64,000 nt of DNA from contig PUFA01000072.1 of assembly GCA_003508835.1 (NCBI GenBank), positions 2,294,001-2,358,000 on the forward strand, in the 5' to 3' direction. A model generated the notes under the pieces. It saw only the letters and a list, made by a program, of their open reading frames with translations. It did no database searches and was not told the DNA's origin. This stretch comes from Eonycteris spelaea. Lineage: Eukaryota; Chordata; Mammalia; Chiroptera; Pteropodidae. The translations under genes were made by a program, and so were the position numbers. Shown here in pieces: positions 49,430 through 63,310 of this stretch (within the stretch, counting starts at the first letter, position 1; each line of letters begins with the position of its first letter).

Positions 49430-50165
49430 AGATACCTTAGGTTTTTTAATATAGAAGATAATGCCATCTGCAAGTATAGTTTTGTTCTTTTTTTCCAATC
49501 TGGAATCTCTAGTATAATGTGTCGAGTACGTATTTGGCAAAATTAGAGAAAAACAAGTATATCTGGGGTGAGTTTTGCAAATTTCCTTCTGTTACTGATT
49601 TCTAATTTCATTCTATTGTGGTTAGAGAACATATTTGTATAACTTTAGTCTTTTAAAATTTGAGACTTGTTTTGAGGCCCAATGTATGTATGGTCGGTCT
49701 GTCCTGGAGAAGAACGTATATTTTGTGCTCTTGTTAGGTGGAGCGTTCTAGAGATAAGTTAGGCCTATTTGCTTTATATTGTTCAGATTTTCAGTTTACT
49801 TCGGTCTTCTGTTAGGTTTTATATTCATAATTGAAAGTAGTGTATTAAACAAGTCTTGAATTATTGTTGAATTTTCTATTCGTCTTTTCAACTCTTGTCA
49901 GTTTATGCTTCATCTATTTTGGGGCTCTGTCATTAGATTTACATATATTTATAATTGCTATATCTTTTTGATGGGTTGACCTTTTTGTCATTATATAATG
50001 TCCTTTCTCTCACACAATTTTTTCTTCAAGTATGTCATTTCTCGTATTCGTATAGCCATCCCAGCTCTCTTTGGTTACAATTTGCATGGAATGTCTTTTC
50101 TTATCCTTTTGATTTTTTATTTTGTTGTCATTTGTGACTTTTCTGAACTAATCAAAAAATAATTT
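49430..50165 (-). mobile_element. L1 ORF2 fragment, antisense
   Basis: Reversed ORF2 text: GGTTAGAGAACATATTTGTA, GGGTTGACCTTTTTGTCATT, ATATAATGTCCTTTCTCTCA, GTTACAATTTGCATGGAATG. Confidence 0.7.
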
Positions 50166-52527
50166 TAATTTTAAATTAATTTTTAAATTCCAAACTAATT
50201 TTTAAAGTATGTATCGTGTGTGGCCTCTGAAGTCTTTATTCTGTTAGCTTAATGATCAACTAATCATCATGCAGAGATTTCCTTAAATGTTCAGACCAAA
50301 AGCATCACCCAATGTTTGCAGAGGCGTCTGTCTTGTGTCTGGACACACCTTCTGTACTCAGCCACGCTGTTCCCATCTCTGCTTTAGCCTTTACTTCCTG
50401 CTCCCAGAGCCTCCAGATCAGCCAGAGGTGAGAAATTTTTAGGTTTTCCTGAGCATGTGCACAGCACATGTGTGGTCTTCTGGATTCTTAGGAATGTATC
50501 AGAGCTGTTCAAAGCCCTTACTCCCTAAAGCATCTCATTCCCCAGCCTTTCCTCCAAAGGATTGCATTAGTCTTTTGTTTAATTCAGCTGTTTATCCCTT
50601 ACCTCAGGCAGCAGCAATTAAAATATTTGCCTGTAAATGTTTTTGATATGGCCCCTTTATAAAGCACAAGTTGAATTCTGAGTTAGACAAAACAAGGCAA
50701 GGTTTTTTAGATTTTTTTTTCTTGTTTTGTTTTTTAAAAGCCACCAGACAGGGTCAAAATGAATAATTACAATCCTTTGAGAATGAGGCCCATTCTGCTT
50801 CCTCAGAGCTGGCGCCAGAAATGCAGGGTCTTATTTCAGGGCTACCACTGACTTGGCAAGCAGACGGATGGGACTAGGGCAAGTTAAAATACCACAGAGC
50901 TCTCTGTTCTTACTGAAATTCCCTGGTTTTTCTGGAGTAAGTGCTCCCTTGGTTGCTGCAAGCAAGTTTCTCTAATTCCAAGAAAGCTGATTGTGACAGT
51001 CTTGCCAGTTTTTTCAGTGCTTTATGGAGGGATGGACTTAGGAGTTCTTGCTCCGCCATTACTGCTATCACTCGTGATATTTTGACTTACCCTGCCAAAT
51101 GAATTCATAATATGTGTGGGAAACAACATGCCAAAGTTTTTATAAGGTCTTATCAAGTTTTGTACTTTATGAAAGATACCGAATAATGTACTTTAATCAC
51201 TGATCTGTGTAAACGGTTCCTTAGTTTCAGAGCTGAGTTCTTTGTACCCTCGAGCTTTTAACATTTGATATTACTGTTTAGCTGTGAGTGTATGAGTAAA
51301 TACCCTCAATTGTCATTGGGCTCCTAGAGTGAAATAATTTTTGCAGAAACATTTGGTCACCTTTATTTTGATGCTTGAGATTCACAAGTGATGACTAACT
51401 CAGAACACTGAAAAAACACCTTGACAAGGAAAAATATTATATTTACCACATTGCAGGTTTTGACATTTCCAGTGCATTAGGATAACTTTTGTGTTATTCT
51501 GTGCAAAATGATTTTGCATGAATCTTCTCACAGAATGAATTGTTTATGTGTTTGCTGTTTATTTCTAGCCTTTTAAAATAATTTCTTTAACATTAACAAT
51601 ACAGAAAAATGTCTTATTTCTCTCCCTACTGTGAATTCTTTTATTGCTAGAAACCTTGGTAGATTAATTTTATGTGGGATGAAAATGCCTGGATATTAGT
51701 TTAACAGTGAATTTGAATGGAGATGGTTTTTCATATTATGCTTTTCCTTTTTTTTTTTTTTTAATAATATTTAGATTTTCTTTTGACAAATGAAGTACAT
51801 GGTCAGCATGGAAAATGTAGAAGTTTAGAGACATTATTTCTAATTTCACTATTCACAGATAGTTATTGTAACATTTAACTTTTCATAGCATTCATATATA
51901 TGAACCTATGATTGATTAATGGAGAGGGATTACTTCTTGGGAAACTTGAAACAATTTTTTCTCTTATTGTGATGCTGTTACATCACCCCATTAAATCTTT
52001 CTTTCCACTAGGTTAAGGCACCATAAATGGGGTCTTGATCCTATTCTATAACATTTTTGCTACTTAAAATTGTTAAGAGTTCTCATAGGTGCGCCTAAGG
52101 CTGGACTCCATGGGTTTTCCTTACCTACCTCAAATGCAGCAAAAACACTGGCCCTCTGTTGCCTGGATGAGGCTGGGGCACTGTGGGCTGGAGTCACGCC
52201 TGTACCCTCTCCCACTTCTCATTCCCTGTTAGTGTGATGGGATCAAGACAAAGGTGCCATCCTTACCTGGGCCAGGTTACAGACCTTTCCCATTGTCTTC
52301 CTTCTCTTTATTAAATTATCATATTCTCACTAAATGGAATATTAATTAGCTTTTTTATCAAATACTAAATTCTTCCCAGAAGCCCTGTATCATCCTTGCA
52401 TTTCAACTTAATTGCTGTGGAGGTGAGGGGAGATGAATTGCAAAGAGAAACAATAAAAGTTAATCCTTGGCTTCTGAGCTTCCAGGGGTTCAGTTTCTAG
52501 TAATTTTGTCATGATTCAGGATTTTTA

Positions 52528-52537
52528 CGATTCTTTC

Positions 52538-52570
<33 letters not shown>

Positions 52571-52697
52571 GATTGATTGATTTAATTGCCTACAGCACCT
52601 GGTATTCCTAGGTAGTTTCCCATCCAAGTACTAACCAGGCCTGACCCTGCTTAGCTTTTGAGATCAGGCATGTTCAGAGTGGCATGGCTGTAGACCA
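52528..52697 (-). mobile_element. 5S-rRNA-derived SINE, copy 4, with microsatellite tail
   Basis: The minus strand from 52695 reads as 5S rRNA with a ~10-base deletion where GATCA repeats allow collapse, keeps GCTAAGCAGGGTC and GTACTTGGATGGGA, and ends GGTGCTGTAGGC (52588). The 3' tail is a TAGA/CAAT-type microsatellite (plus strand (ATCT)n, 52538-52579). A perfect 14-base target duplication ATTCAGGATTTTTA lies at 52514-52527 and 52698-52711. Confidence 0.9.
52538..52579. repeat. (ATCT)n then (GATT)n microsatellite
   Basis: About eight ATCT units followed by GATT units; it forms the tail of 5S SINE copy 4. Confidence 0.92.
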
Positions 52698-52829
52698 ATT
52701 CAGGATTTTTAAAGGCTAATTTTTAACTGCATGAGGTTTTTCACTTTGTGTGATAACTTTATAATCTAACTTCTGAGTAAGATGAAATTCTTTAGTATAC
52801 ACTGAGATCTGTTTCTGGACTTTTCTTTT

Positions 52830-53660
52830 TCTCCTCGTCTATATACATATTTCTGTACCAGAAACACACTGTTTTAACTTTTGGAGCTTTGCAGTATTCT
52901 AATTTGATAGTGTAATGAAATGTCTCCCTTACTACTGTGTGAACTGGGTGGGGGAGGATGGTTATTCTATATGGTTTTTCTACTAGAAGTTTAGAATACC
53001 TTTTTAAACTCTTTCCCATGCTCTATCTTCCCCTGCAAAAAACCTTCCTTGGATTTTAATTAGAATTATACTAAATGTATAGTTTCATTTGGGGGAAATT
53101 TTCTCTTCACAAATATTTTAAACCTCTCGTTTAGGAATTGATACAGTCTTCAATATTTCAATATTTTCCTTCTCTCCCTCCCTCCTTCACTCCTCCATTT
53201 TTTGTTTGTTTTCTGAATATTCCTCTGTAAAATTCTGGAGCATCTTCATTTCTGATTAAATTTACTCTTAGGTTGATTTTTTCCCCCCTTGTTTTTGTTA
53301 TGAACAGGACCTTTTTTCCCTGTTATACTTTTCAGTCATTTTATCTTGAGGAACAAATCCTTATGCCATCTTAGAAGTGACATGCATGCCTATGTGTGTA
53401 TTCCTTTGAAATATTTCTTGTAGTTTGGCTTTTGAACAAAGGCACTTTTGACCCATCTATTCATTTCTATTTTTTCCTTCAAACTATTCTAGTTTTGAAG
53501 TTAGTTGATAGTTTAGATTTCAGTACTGTTGTCTAATCATCACCCTCCCACCCCAGTTTCCTTCTGTAAAGCAAAGTATTGTGTAAATGTAGCTTAAAGA
53601 TTTTATCCTTGTCTGATTGTCATATTCTGCCTATTCTGACTTTAGAAGTGGGTCATGATA
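52830..53660 (-). mobile_element. Diverged L1 fragment, antisense
   Basis: Resembles reversed ORF2: GGAGCTTTGCAGTATTCTAA and CCTTGGATTTTAATTAGAATTATAC in L1 order. Weak. Confidence 0.4.
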
Positions 53661-54989
53661 GCTCATGACTTATCTCGTATAACCAGGTGTAACATTGCTG
53701 TCTTCTCAGAGACCATTAATGTAGGGTATCCAATAAACCATCTAATGCACATAACATAGACAGTCATCAACAGATTAATAAATTAACCCTCTATTCATGC
53801 TTAAATTATCAAAGCTAATCATTTAAATGAGATGTTCTATTTTAATTAAGTTTCTGGCACCATAGTTAATGAGACTCGGAATTTTCACTAGAGATTTAGC
53901 TCTTCCTTAGTGATTAGCTTTGATAGTATAATTATAAATAGAGCTCTAAGTAAGTTGCTAATTTCCCCCCATTATTTATTTATACATATACATGTGATAT
54001 AGCTTGCTAACCTCATACATTAAAGATATACCTTTTAAGACAATGGTAAGCAAATTATAAATTTTTACGTAAAACTGATAACCATCTTTAACAATAGAAA
54101 TTTATATATGAATTTAGTCACTTAGTTTTTCCTTCTTTAATGGCTATTGAAATTTAGCATTATATTTTGATATTTAGAAAGATATTAGCAGTAGACTTAG
54201 ACTAATGATCATATGTTTAGCAACATAATGATTTCACAGTTTAACATGAAGAATATTTATAAAGAGATAAATATATATGGAGTTGATACTGAACCTAGAA
54301 ATAAGGATCTTTGACAGAGTAGAATGAGCCTTTAAGTAATAAATAATGACATTATTTAAGATCCAGGGACTCTAGAATTATACCTGAATTTCCGTCATTG
54401 ATAAGGTGGCCATCTAAAAGTAAAGAGGTAGTCTGATTGGCAGGAGGTGGATGTAGTCTTTTCATGAAAAAAACTGAGAACTGGTCAAAAGTAACAGAAA
54501 ACAAAAAAATGGTCAAAAATAAGAACAGAAAGGAGGACAAGTAGAGTTTGTATATTTCAACAGCCCAAGAGCCCACAAGACTGAAGTATAAGTTGAAATA
54601 TACAGGGTATTCTCTGTCAGAAATATTTTTCTTTCGCAGGAAAGGATCTCTTTCTAAAATTTTTGTTTTGGGGCCTTTGTCTTTCAGTGTACTTCATAGA
54701 AATTCTCTCTGTGGGGAAAAAAAAATCTGAAATTTTAAATTCATTACCCAGGATGCATATCATTGTAGTCAGTTAGCATGCTCTATAGTTTTTAAAATTT
54801 AAATAATGTACATAGGCATGTATATGTCATAACACTTGAATTATTTTAACAAATAGGTCAAAACGATGATTGTTAAAGTTGGTGATAGATTATATTTGGA
54901 TTTTTTAATGATAAAATGTTAGAATATATTCTCATTAACAAAATCTTGATTTATTTACTTTAAAGTAAAACTTAGAACTAGTTGGAGGC

Positions 54990-55140
54990 CTCAAAGGTCA
55001 TTTACTCAAACTCCCCTATTTTGAAGGAAACCGAGGCACTGAGATGTTAAGGGGCTTGCAGCCCGAGCAGTTACTAATTAAAGTGGAGCTGAGACTCCTG
55101 ACTTTAGTCCTGTGTTGCCTCTGGAATGTCACACTGTTCT
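54990..55140 (-). mobile_element. MIR SINE, antisense
   Basis: Reversed MIR: GAAGGAAACCGAGGCACTGA, TAAGGGGCTTGCAGCCCGAG. Confidence 0.6.
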
Positions 55141-55207
55141 TCAGATCTTTATGCCATAAGTAAGGTTCCTTCCTGGAACACAAGAAATGATTGCAATCAC
55201 CAGAAGT

Positions 55208-55351
55208 AGGTGGGTGGTGGTGGTGTGGTGGTGGTGGTGGGAGTGTGTGTGTGTGTGTGGTGTGTGTGTGTGTGTGTGTGTGTGGGTGTGTGTGGTGTGG
55301 GTGTGTGTGGGTGGGTGTGTGTGTGGGTGTGGGTGTGGGTGGTTGGGGGGG
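55208..55351 (+). repeat. G/T-rich repeat with G-quadruplex motif
   Basis: (GGT)n then (GT)n with interspersed GGG. At 55325-55351 four G-runs of at least three are separated by 3, 3 and 5 bases, a canonical G4 motif. The G-rich strand is the HELZ transcript strand. Confidence 0.93.
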
Positions 55352-56489
55352 TGACAAATTATGTTCTTGGGACCAAAGAAGTAAGTCTTCAGCTGTGGGG
55401 GGAGATGGACAAGAGACTGCTCAGATGGTTAATTCAGAGACCCCAAATACTAGAAAATTATTAGTGTACTTCATTTCTAAGTATTCTTTAAGAATAAAAC
55501 AAAAATTTTCCAGCATTACCTTGTATTTTTTTTTAAGCTGGAAAATTTATTTCATTATGTTAATTGATTCTTCAGAGAAATGCAAATAGTTATGAATTGA
55601 AGGTAAACTATGAATTATTTTATTTCCTGCCCAAACTGACATTATTATCTCATTGTAAGAGATGTTGTGTTCTATAGTTGATAACTTGACTTTCATATTC
55701 AAGAAGAGTAAACGAGCCAGACAGATTCAAAGTAGCTCAGAATGTCATAATAATGAATCTGATTTCTCTCAGATATAATACTACATTCATTCTAGTATCT
55801 CCTTTAGGACCTCATATTTAGATATAGGAAAATAATATCGCTTGGGAGGACAGTACGATTTGCAAATTGGAAGCACCCTTACTTGTGATACTTCCAGTGG
55901 TATTTTTCTGTGTTGAGACCTAAATTGAATTTAATGCACTTTGCTACAAAGTCACATACATTTCAAAAAAACCGATAATAAAACCCCAAAATAAATGTAC
56001 TGTGGGTTTGGATATTAAGATAAATTTTTTCCTTCCATTTTGACTGAATCTTATTAATCAATGTGACATTAAGTTCTTTTTAAAATCCTGTTAAGGTAAT
56101 GCATTTTATTTTTAAAGTAGTTATTTTAAAATAGTAAAGAAATAGTGAAGGGTGTCATAATTATCTAGGCGAGAGATGTTAGTGGCTTGGACTATGATGT
56201 AGTAATGGGCATGTGAGGAGTAAATAAATTTAAGATCTGTTTGTAGGTAAAACGAATTCCTGATGGACTAGGTGTCCTTCGAAGTGAAATGCAATAAAAT
56301 AAAACAACCTGTCCTTCCTTGTGCTGGCTGCAGTTGCTCGGCAGCCACACGTGGCAGGGGGGCCACCTCACTGAGCAGCGCAGACGCATCTCCGGCAGCG
56401 CAGGGAGCCTGCGGACAGCATCGCTCGAGAGAGACGCGTGCCCTTCACTCAGCTTTTTGAAATTGTCTGATGGGATTTCTGTGATAATT

Positions 56490-57340
56490 TCCTACAATCT
56501 CTTTTCTGTTTCTGACTTTCTGAAAATTTTGCTGAGAAGGCATTAGACCTCCTGAAGTCTCCAAATCTCTCTTTTTCCCCCTCATTTTTTAATCTTAGTT
56601 TCTGAAAGTTTTCCTTGATTTTCCCTTCTATTGCATTTTATATTTGAGCCCTCAAATGTTTAATCTCCAAGAGTTCTTTATTTTCAGATTTTCCTTTCTC
56701 GTAACACCTCATATTTGCGTATACATGCAGTATCTTTTCTGAGGAAATCAGTTGAGGATTTGTTGTTGTTTTATTTTAGATTTTTAGTAAGAAATAAAAC
56801 TATTTAAAAAATATATTTTAAAACATCACTGTTACTTATTTTTTGTGGATCTCCCGTCTTTCTTGTTTATCTTTTATGCTAGAGATTCCCCTTAAACATC
56901 TGGTGATTCTTGATTCTTTGTGTTACAAGCAGCTTGGTCATTTATGGATGTCTCAGGACTTACTGTGTGATAAGCCTTTCCCTGGGGACTTTTTAAAATT
57001 TTGTTTATTATTAGTTTCAAGTATAAAGGACACTGGTTAGACATTTATGTAGTTTATGACTTTTTAGTGCTTGAATCCCTCTGGTTGATGGGGAGGAGCG
57101 TGGAGTGAGGCCACTCACTTTCCCTTGTGGATGGTGTTTCTGAGGCCTGAGCTCCGTGGGATTCTGTAGGGTGGATGCATTCCCTTCTTGGTTGGGAGTT
57201 GCAACTCCGTTCTCCTTCCTCAGACGCCATTCTGCCATCATGTCTCCATGTAGTCCAGAAATGTGTCCTTCATTGATGGCGAGTGATCTGGTCTTGATTT
57301 TTGTAGGTCTTTTATATTCATTTACTATTATTTTCATGGA
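56490..57340 (-). mobile_element. Possible L1 5'-region fragment, antisense
   Basis: AATCTCCAAGAGTTCTTTAT and AGCCTTTCCCTGGGGACTTT resemble reversed old-L1 5' sequence. Weak assignment. A CpG-richer patch precedes it at 56330-56450. Confidence 0.35.
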
Positions 57341-59789
57341 GTATTGGTCCAGTCTTCACCATTAACTGGGAATCACGTCCTTAAAAAATATATTGTTATA
57401 ATTTATCAGGTATTTTTCAATAGATTACAGCCCATGCACCCATAGACATTACTGCTGCAAACTGCAGTTTATTCACCACACATTTCCTGGCTTGCCAATA
57501 TTGATTTTTTTATTATTGTTATTTTTAATATTGATTGTTTTTAATCTTACATTGATACTCCTTTCCTCCCTCTTTCCTAGTTTCTTTCTTTCTAGGTATC
57601 TTTGTACCTCTCTACGAAACTAGGGCACATTGCTTTAAACGTAAGATGATAACCTTATGGGGAGCTAAATTGAAGTAAGTTAGTAGAGCCCAAGAGTGTT
57701 TTACAGTCAAGAATTTCTTTTTCAAATCTTGGGAAAATTAAATAGAAAATATGGCATTTATTCAACATTTAACAATTTAATTCTTTTGTCAGATATTTAT
57801 TGAGAATTTTTATTCGGTTCTGGGAATACACACGTAAGATACTAGTTTCTGCCCCATAATCTTTACATATCCTTCACATTTTAATTTAGGTCAAGGTTAC
57901 AGTGCCTAGTCTTGGATCACACAAATCCAGGCCTAAACAAATTCAGACTTAAACATATTTTTAGATTAAGAGAAAATTGTGAACATTTCTAAAATATCAA
58001 TTTTGTTAATGAACCAATAATCTTCATATCATGTGAGAATTTATAGTTAAACAAGATATAAAACAATAGAATTTTGTGATATTTTAGACCATTAAATTTT
58101 GTATAATTGTGAAAAATTATAAAAACCTACGTGTCTCGGATACGGTTTAACTCAGGAAATGAATATAGGCTGTTGGTCCAGATCTGTTTTGTTTGTTTGT
58201 TCAGTGGATTTTAGAAAATTATTTTACTAGTGTGAGTGCCAGGCATGTATCCTCTAGTTTATCACAGTGTAATTAATTTCGTATTGTCTGATTCCTAGTC
58301 TGACTTATACATTTAGGTTACACACCCAGCCCTGGAAGGCATTAGAATTTGCTATTCTAAGTTTAAATAAGTGAAAAAATAAAATGCTTCTGTTAAATAT
58401 AATGTTTTTAAAGAGTTTTCATGACATAGAAAGGTATCTGTGATATTTTAGTGAGAAATTACCAAGCTATGTATAATATCTCATTTTAAATAAATGTGTA
58501 TGTTTATATGTATATGGGGAAAGATACACATAATATGTGGTTTTTATACTTTTAGTGATGTTAAGTTGATCACTGTATATCAGTGATCAAGTGATATCTG
58601 TCTGATCCATCAAGTTTAAAAGTTCCCATGTGAACTTTCAGATTTTAGCAGTTCTTAATGATTGCTGCTTGGATCCAGTTTCATTCAAGATGGCAAAATG
58701 GTGATTTTAAATTCTTTGCATTTCTTCTGTATTTATTTGTCTTCTATAAAAAAGAACTTTTCCTCATTGAATTAAATAAAATACGGTTTATGTAGAAAAG
58801 GCAGGGTAAAAGATGCATTTTTGCCCTTTTAAAGTCAGTTTTCAGAGTAATGAGTTGATACCTCAGCAGTCCCCAAAGTTGACCACTGAGGCTCCCCCCC
58901 CACTTTTTTCTTTTTGAATATCATTATGAATCAGGTATTATAGATTTGTGTTTTCAATTCACGGTCATCACCCTCCTTTTCGACGCATCGTTCTATCTTT
59001 GGCCGCTGGGAGCCCCTTCGTGCTGGCATCTGTGTTCTTTGACATAGCGACGACGTAATCTTTGGTGGCTTCCTTGCTTGCAGGCATGATGCGATGTCTC
59101 TGGTTCTTCTTGTACATTTATTTTCTCTCCCTGATCAGGAATCAGATATTCTCAGAGAGCCCCGGTGCAGCCTACAGTATGGTGCTAAGGACGCTCCTTG
59201 CCACAAGCTGTCCCTGCCTTTTCACTGGTCAGAGCTAGCAAATGCTTTGTTTTTTGAAAGAGAAAAATCATAAGTTCATGCTGATAGTTCTAAGTCAAAT
59301 AAAGGATTATAGGGTTTTTAATATTTGTTTATTTGCTTTTACACTAAAAATCATGGTTCCTAATGAATAACTAACAGAACTACTTATTGGCTTTATATAT
59401 CTGTGTATACATACATATAGATAGATATAGATAGCTCTGTATATGTGTGTGTCTATATATATGTATATGGTGGTTTTATAAGAACAATACTGATTTTAAG
59501 TTAGCAGTAAATACAGTTGAAGATACCTTTGTGGCTCACTTTATCCTAAGACTATATCCCATAGATATATTTAGTTAAAATATTGGATTTTAAGGCATTC
59601 GAAATAATTTTTCTCTGTGCCGTTGTAGTACCCATTTGATAAACATTTTAATTTATATCTATTTTTTAATTTTAAAGGATTGTGTTGTTGAAATCTAATT
59701 TTGATTTTAAGACACATTTATTAGTACAGGCTCCCAAAGTCCAAATTACAAAATAAGCAAAGTTTAACAGAGGTTAAACTTCCATTCCT

Positions 59790-60130
59790 ATTCTTTACCC
59801 CTAACTCATTTCTTCCCTCTATAGATGACCATTATTATATTTTTTAGTTTATCCTTTTATTATTTCTTTTTGAAAATACAAAGAAATGCTTATATGTGTA
59901 TATATATTTTTCTCTTTTTTTAGCTAAAAGGTAGCATATTATATGTATCTTGTACCTTAGCAGATTGGCGCTCATCCACAGCAGTATATAAAAATCTTCC
60001 TCATTTCTTTTACACCAGCATAGTATTTGCATTATGCAGCTGCATCATAGTGTACTTAGCTGGTCTCCTATTCATGGGCATTTGATCGCTTTCAGTCCTT
60101 CGCTTTTACAAATATTGCCTCAGTGGGTAG
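59790..60130 (-). mobile_element. L1 3'-end fragment, antisense
   Basis: Reversed L1: TTCTTTTACACCAGCATAGT, TAGCTGGTCTCCTATTCATG, GGGCATTTGATCGCTTTCAG. Confidence 0.5.
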
Positions 60131-60614
60131 TCTTCTGTGAAAACAAAGAGCTTTTGTTTATGTGATATTTAAAAAGCTAGGAATAGTTTTTTATATAAGC
60201 TATCAATATTTAAAACAGAATTTTAAGTTAATTCACTTAAAAATTATAATAATAAACCTATTACTTGTTAACATAAATAACATTTTTATGAAAATAACTA
60301 TATTTTCCAAAAGTATTTCATGAGAAGAGTGCCAGTTTATCACTTTTGCAAATCTACTGCAATATGTCGTTTTGGTTGAATTGTATGAAGGAAATGCCAT
60401 CATACAAATATGTACCTGGAAGAGGAAATTTTGATAGCTTTTTCAGATAATTTTAGATACTCCTCTTTGATATGACACTAAAACTCAGCAAGTGGTTTCT
60501 TAAAGAATAGTTGCAGTATGGAATCGAAAATGTCACACTGTCAAAATCCTACAAGACCCAAAACTCTGAGGGAGGGGAACCATCTCTGTTTGGTGGAGCT
60601 GTGGTACCTTAGAG

Positions 60615-60833
60615 CAGCGGTCCCCAACCTTTATGGTACCAGAGACCAGTGCTCCTATGAGAATCCAATACCTGATGATCTGAGGTGGAGCTGAGGCGCC
60701 GATGCCAGCGCTGAGGAGCGGCTGCAGATACAGATGAAGTTTTGCTTACTCGCCCGCTTCTCACCTTCCTGCTATGCGGCCCGGTGGTGGCCTAGCTCCT
60801 AATCAGTCCATGGCCCAGGGGTCAAAACCCCTG
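60615..60833 (-). mobile_element. MER1-type hAT element, copy 2
   Basis: Starts CAGCGGTCCCCAACCTTTAT, ends GGGGTCAAAACCCCTG, and contains ACCTGATGATCTGAGGTGGA and TGCTATGCGGCCCGG. The flanks CCTTAGAG (60607-60614) and CTTTAGAG (60834-60841) are an 8-bp duplication with one mismatch. Opposite orientation to copy 1, with the same internal structure. Confidence 0.8.
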
Positions 60834-60904
60834 CTTTAGAGGGTGGGGCCAAACCTCATCGTCTTTTTTCCTCTGTGTCCTCCTGCCCCTCCGAACATGT
60901 AAAG

Positions 60905-61800
60905 AAGAAACATCACCAATTTATATTCAGAAAATGGAAGAGAAGGGAATACTTCCCACCCTACCGTAAATGGCCAGCATTACTCTGATACCAAAACTAG
61001 ACAGAGATTGTACAAAAAAGAGAAAACTGCAGAGTAATAATCTGTGAACATCAGTGCAAATTTCCTCGACACAGCATTCAGCAATGTATAAAAAAGACCC
61101 GTGCACTATGATTGTGTTGGGGGTTATTCCTAGAATGCAAGGCTGGTTTAGTATTTGAAAATAAATCAGTATAATCCACCATCCTAACAGTCTAAAGAGC
61201 AACATCACGTGATTATATCAACAACAACAAATACCCTGCACACATTTGACAAAATACATCTGTTTATAAAAACTCTTGGCAAATTAGAAATAGAAGGGAA
61301 ATTCCTCCACCTGTTAAGGGCACCTAGAAATCCGACAGCCACCATCATACTTATAGTAGAGACTGAATGTTTTCTAAAATTTAGGAAGGAGGTAAGATGT
61401 CCACTCTCAACACTCCTATCCAGCGTTGTACTGGAAGTCTTAGCTCACACATATGGCAAGAGAAAGAAAGAAAAGGCATAGCGATTAGAAAGGGAGAAAT
61501 AAAATGTCCCTATGCACAAATGACATGGTTGTCAATGGAGAAAAATCCAAGGAATTTACCCAGAAAACAAACCAACAAAAATCCTTTGACTATTGCAAAT
61601 TTAGCAGAGTTTCAGGATATAAGGTCAACATAACCAAATCAATTTCATTTCTATAACTAGCAACATACAATTGGAAACCCAAATGTAAAAACCAGTACCA
61701 TTACAATAGTTCAAAGAACAAACAAAAATACTTAGATGTAAATCTCACAAAACCTGTACAGGGTCTATATGCTGAAAACTACAAAACTGCTAAAATGCAA
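60905..61800 (+). mobile_element. L1 ORF2 fragment, sense
   Basis: The only clearly sense L1: CAGCATTACTCTGATACCAA, ATTCCTAGAATGCAAGGCTG, AAGATGTCCACTCTCAACAC, AGGATATAAGGTCAACATAA and GGGTCTATATGCTGAAAACT follow the RT-domain order. Frames broken. Confidence 0.8.
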
Positions 61801-63084
61801 TTTGTTTGGTATATAAGTCATTTTATTCAGTGGTCATCAAGATTTCTCTGCCTATACTCAGAATTTCCTCTGAGTACAGATTCCGAAGTAGCAAATCATA
61901 TTTTCATCATTTACCATCATCATTGTTGCATAAAATAGATATACCAGTAGACTTTTATATATACATGTAAAATCGTCAACACATCTATCTAATTTTAAGA
62001 ACATGAAAACAATTTCAAGCTTTGGTTCTTTTTCTAATGTAAAAGATCGATTATATTCATAATGTGATTTAGAATTGAATTCCATACTTCATTGGCACAT
62101 TCATCTTTGTCAATAGCTGCTTATAAATATGTTATACAGGACTTCCACAAGTCCTGCTGTGTCTGTCAGTTCTGATTTTTTTTTGTATTTCAGTTGGGAA
62201 GATACAAATGATACGCGTTTTCTAAAAAGTTTATTTGAATATATCTCTTTTTTATATCAGCCTTTATTGCTTCCTAATTTTTAGTTTTCCTCAGTTAAGC
62301 TTTGTGGTTCATATTTCTATTCATTGCAAAAAGGTGTTTGTTTATACTACCGGAGTATATACATGTCAAGCATTTAATGAAAAAGGGCTTATAAAATTAA
62401 TACCTGAATTTATATGAGAATATTTAGTGTTCTGTATCACCAGGGGATTTGATTATTATAACCTGTTCCTTCTGAGGCCATAGCAGACATTAGTTTTGTA
62501 TGGAAGTATTCACACATAAAGACTTTAGAATGTGATCTCCTACAGATTGCGAATGGGCTCAACAAGCCGGGCATGGTAATAAAAAGAAACACTTCATTCT
62601 GATTCTAAGAGCTAATCATCTTCATGACAAACATTGATTGGAAAAGAAAAAAAAAATGGCATATCGCACAAGCCGTTGTGATCCGTCATTTGGGGGTTGC
62701 CTGCCCATAGAACATAAAGTCGAGAAAGGCCGGTTATTCTGCTTGGTACCGCGGTCCTGTCTGTGATGACCTTGTTCTCACAGCGCCCATACTGCAGTTT
62801 CCTCCATCTGATCGGCCTCACGATGTCTGCTTGTTCTTGCAGTCCCGCAGAATATCCTGCTGTGACTGTGCCGGTTCATCTCTCTCTCTCCTTTGTAATC
62901 TAACCCCCAGTGCCTGATTTCCAGTGACTGCTAACAACAATGGTATAAGGAACTTCCTAGAATCCTAACGACCACCAGCTGAATAACACATCTGTTATTA
63001 TTAGGGGGAAAGAAGGAGGCAATAAAAGCCAATCCCAGTCTGTTGTTTGAGATATAACATGGAGTGTTATCTTTATATGTTATA

Positions 63085-63310
63085 TTACAACAATTAGATG
63101 ACAACAAAGCCTTCCTGTGTGCCAGGAACAATTCTAAATGATATACATACTGTGGTTAATGAAGACACATGTACAGATGAAGTTCCCAAGAGGTTAAGTC
63201 CGTTGCCCAGGGTGACAGTGCTCGTAAAAGAAAGCCTGAAGTCTAACCCAGGTCATGTGGCTCCGGACTAAGGCCGCATACCTAACTACGACTCTGTTCT
63301 GCCTTGCCAC
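63085..63310 (-). mobile_element. MIR SINE, antisense
   Basis: Reversed MIR: CCTGTGTGCCAGGAACAATT, AGAGGTTAAGTCCGTTGCCC, AAGTCTAACCCAGGTCATGT. Confidence 0.7.

Noticed and set aside
55016..55589. Open frames of 80-130 codons on both strands
   Set aside because: They are translations of the G/T microsatellite (Val/Cys/Gly or Pro/His/Thr runs), not genes.
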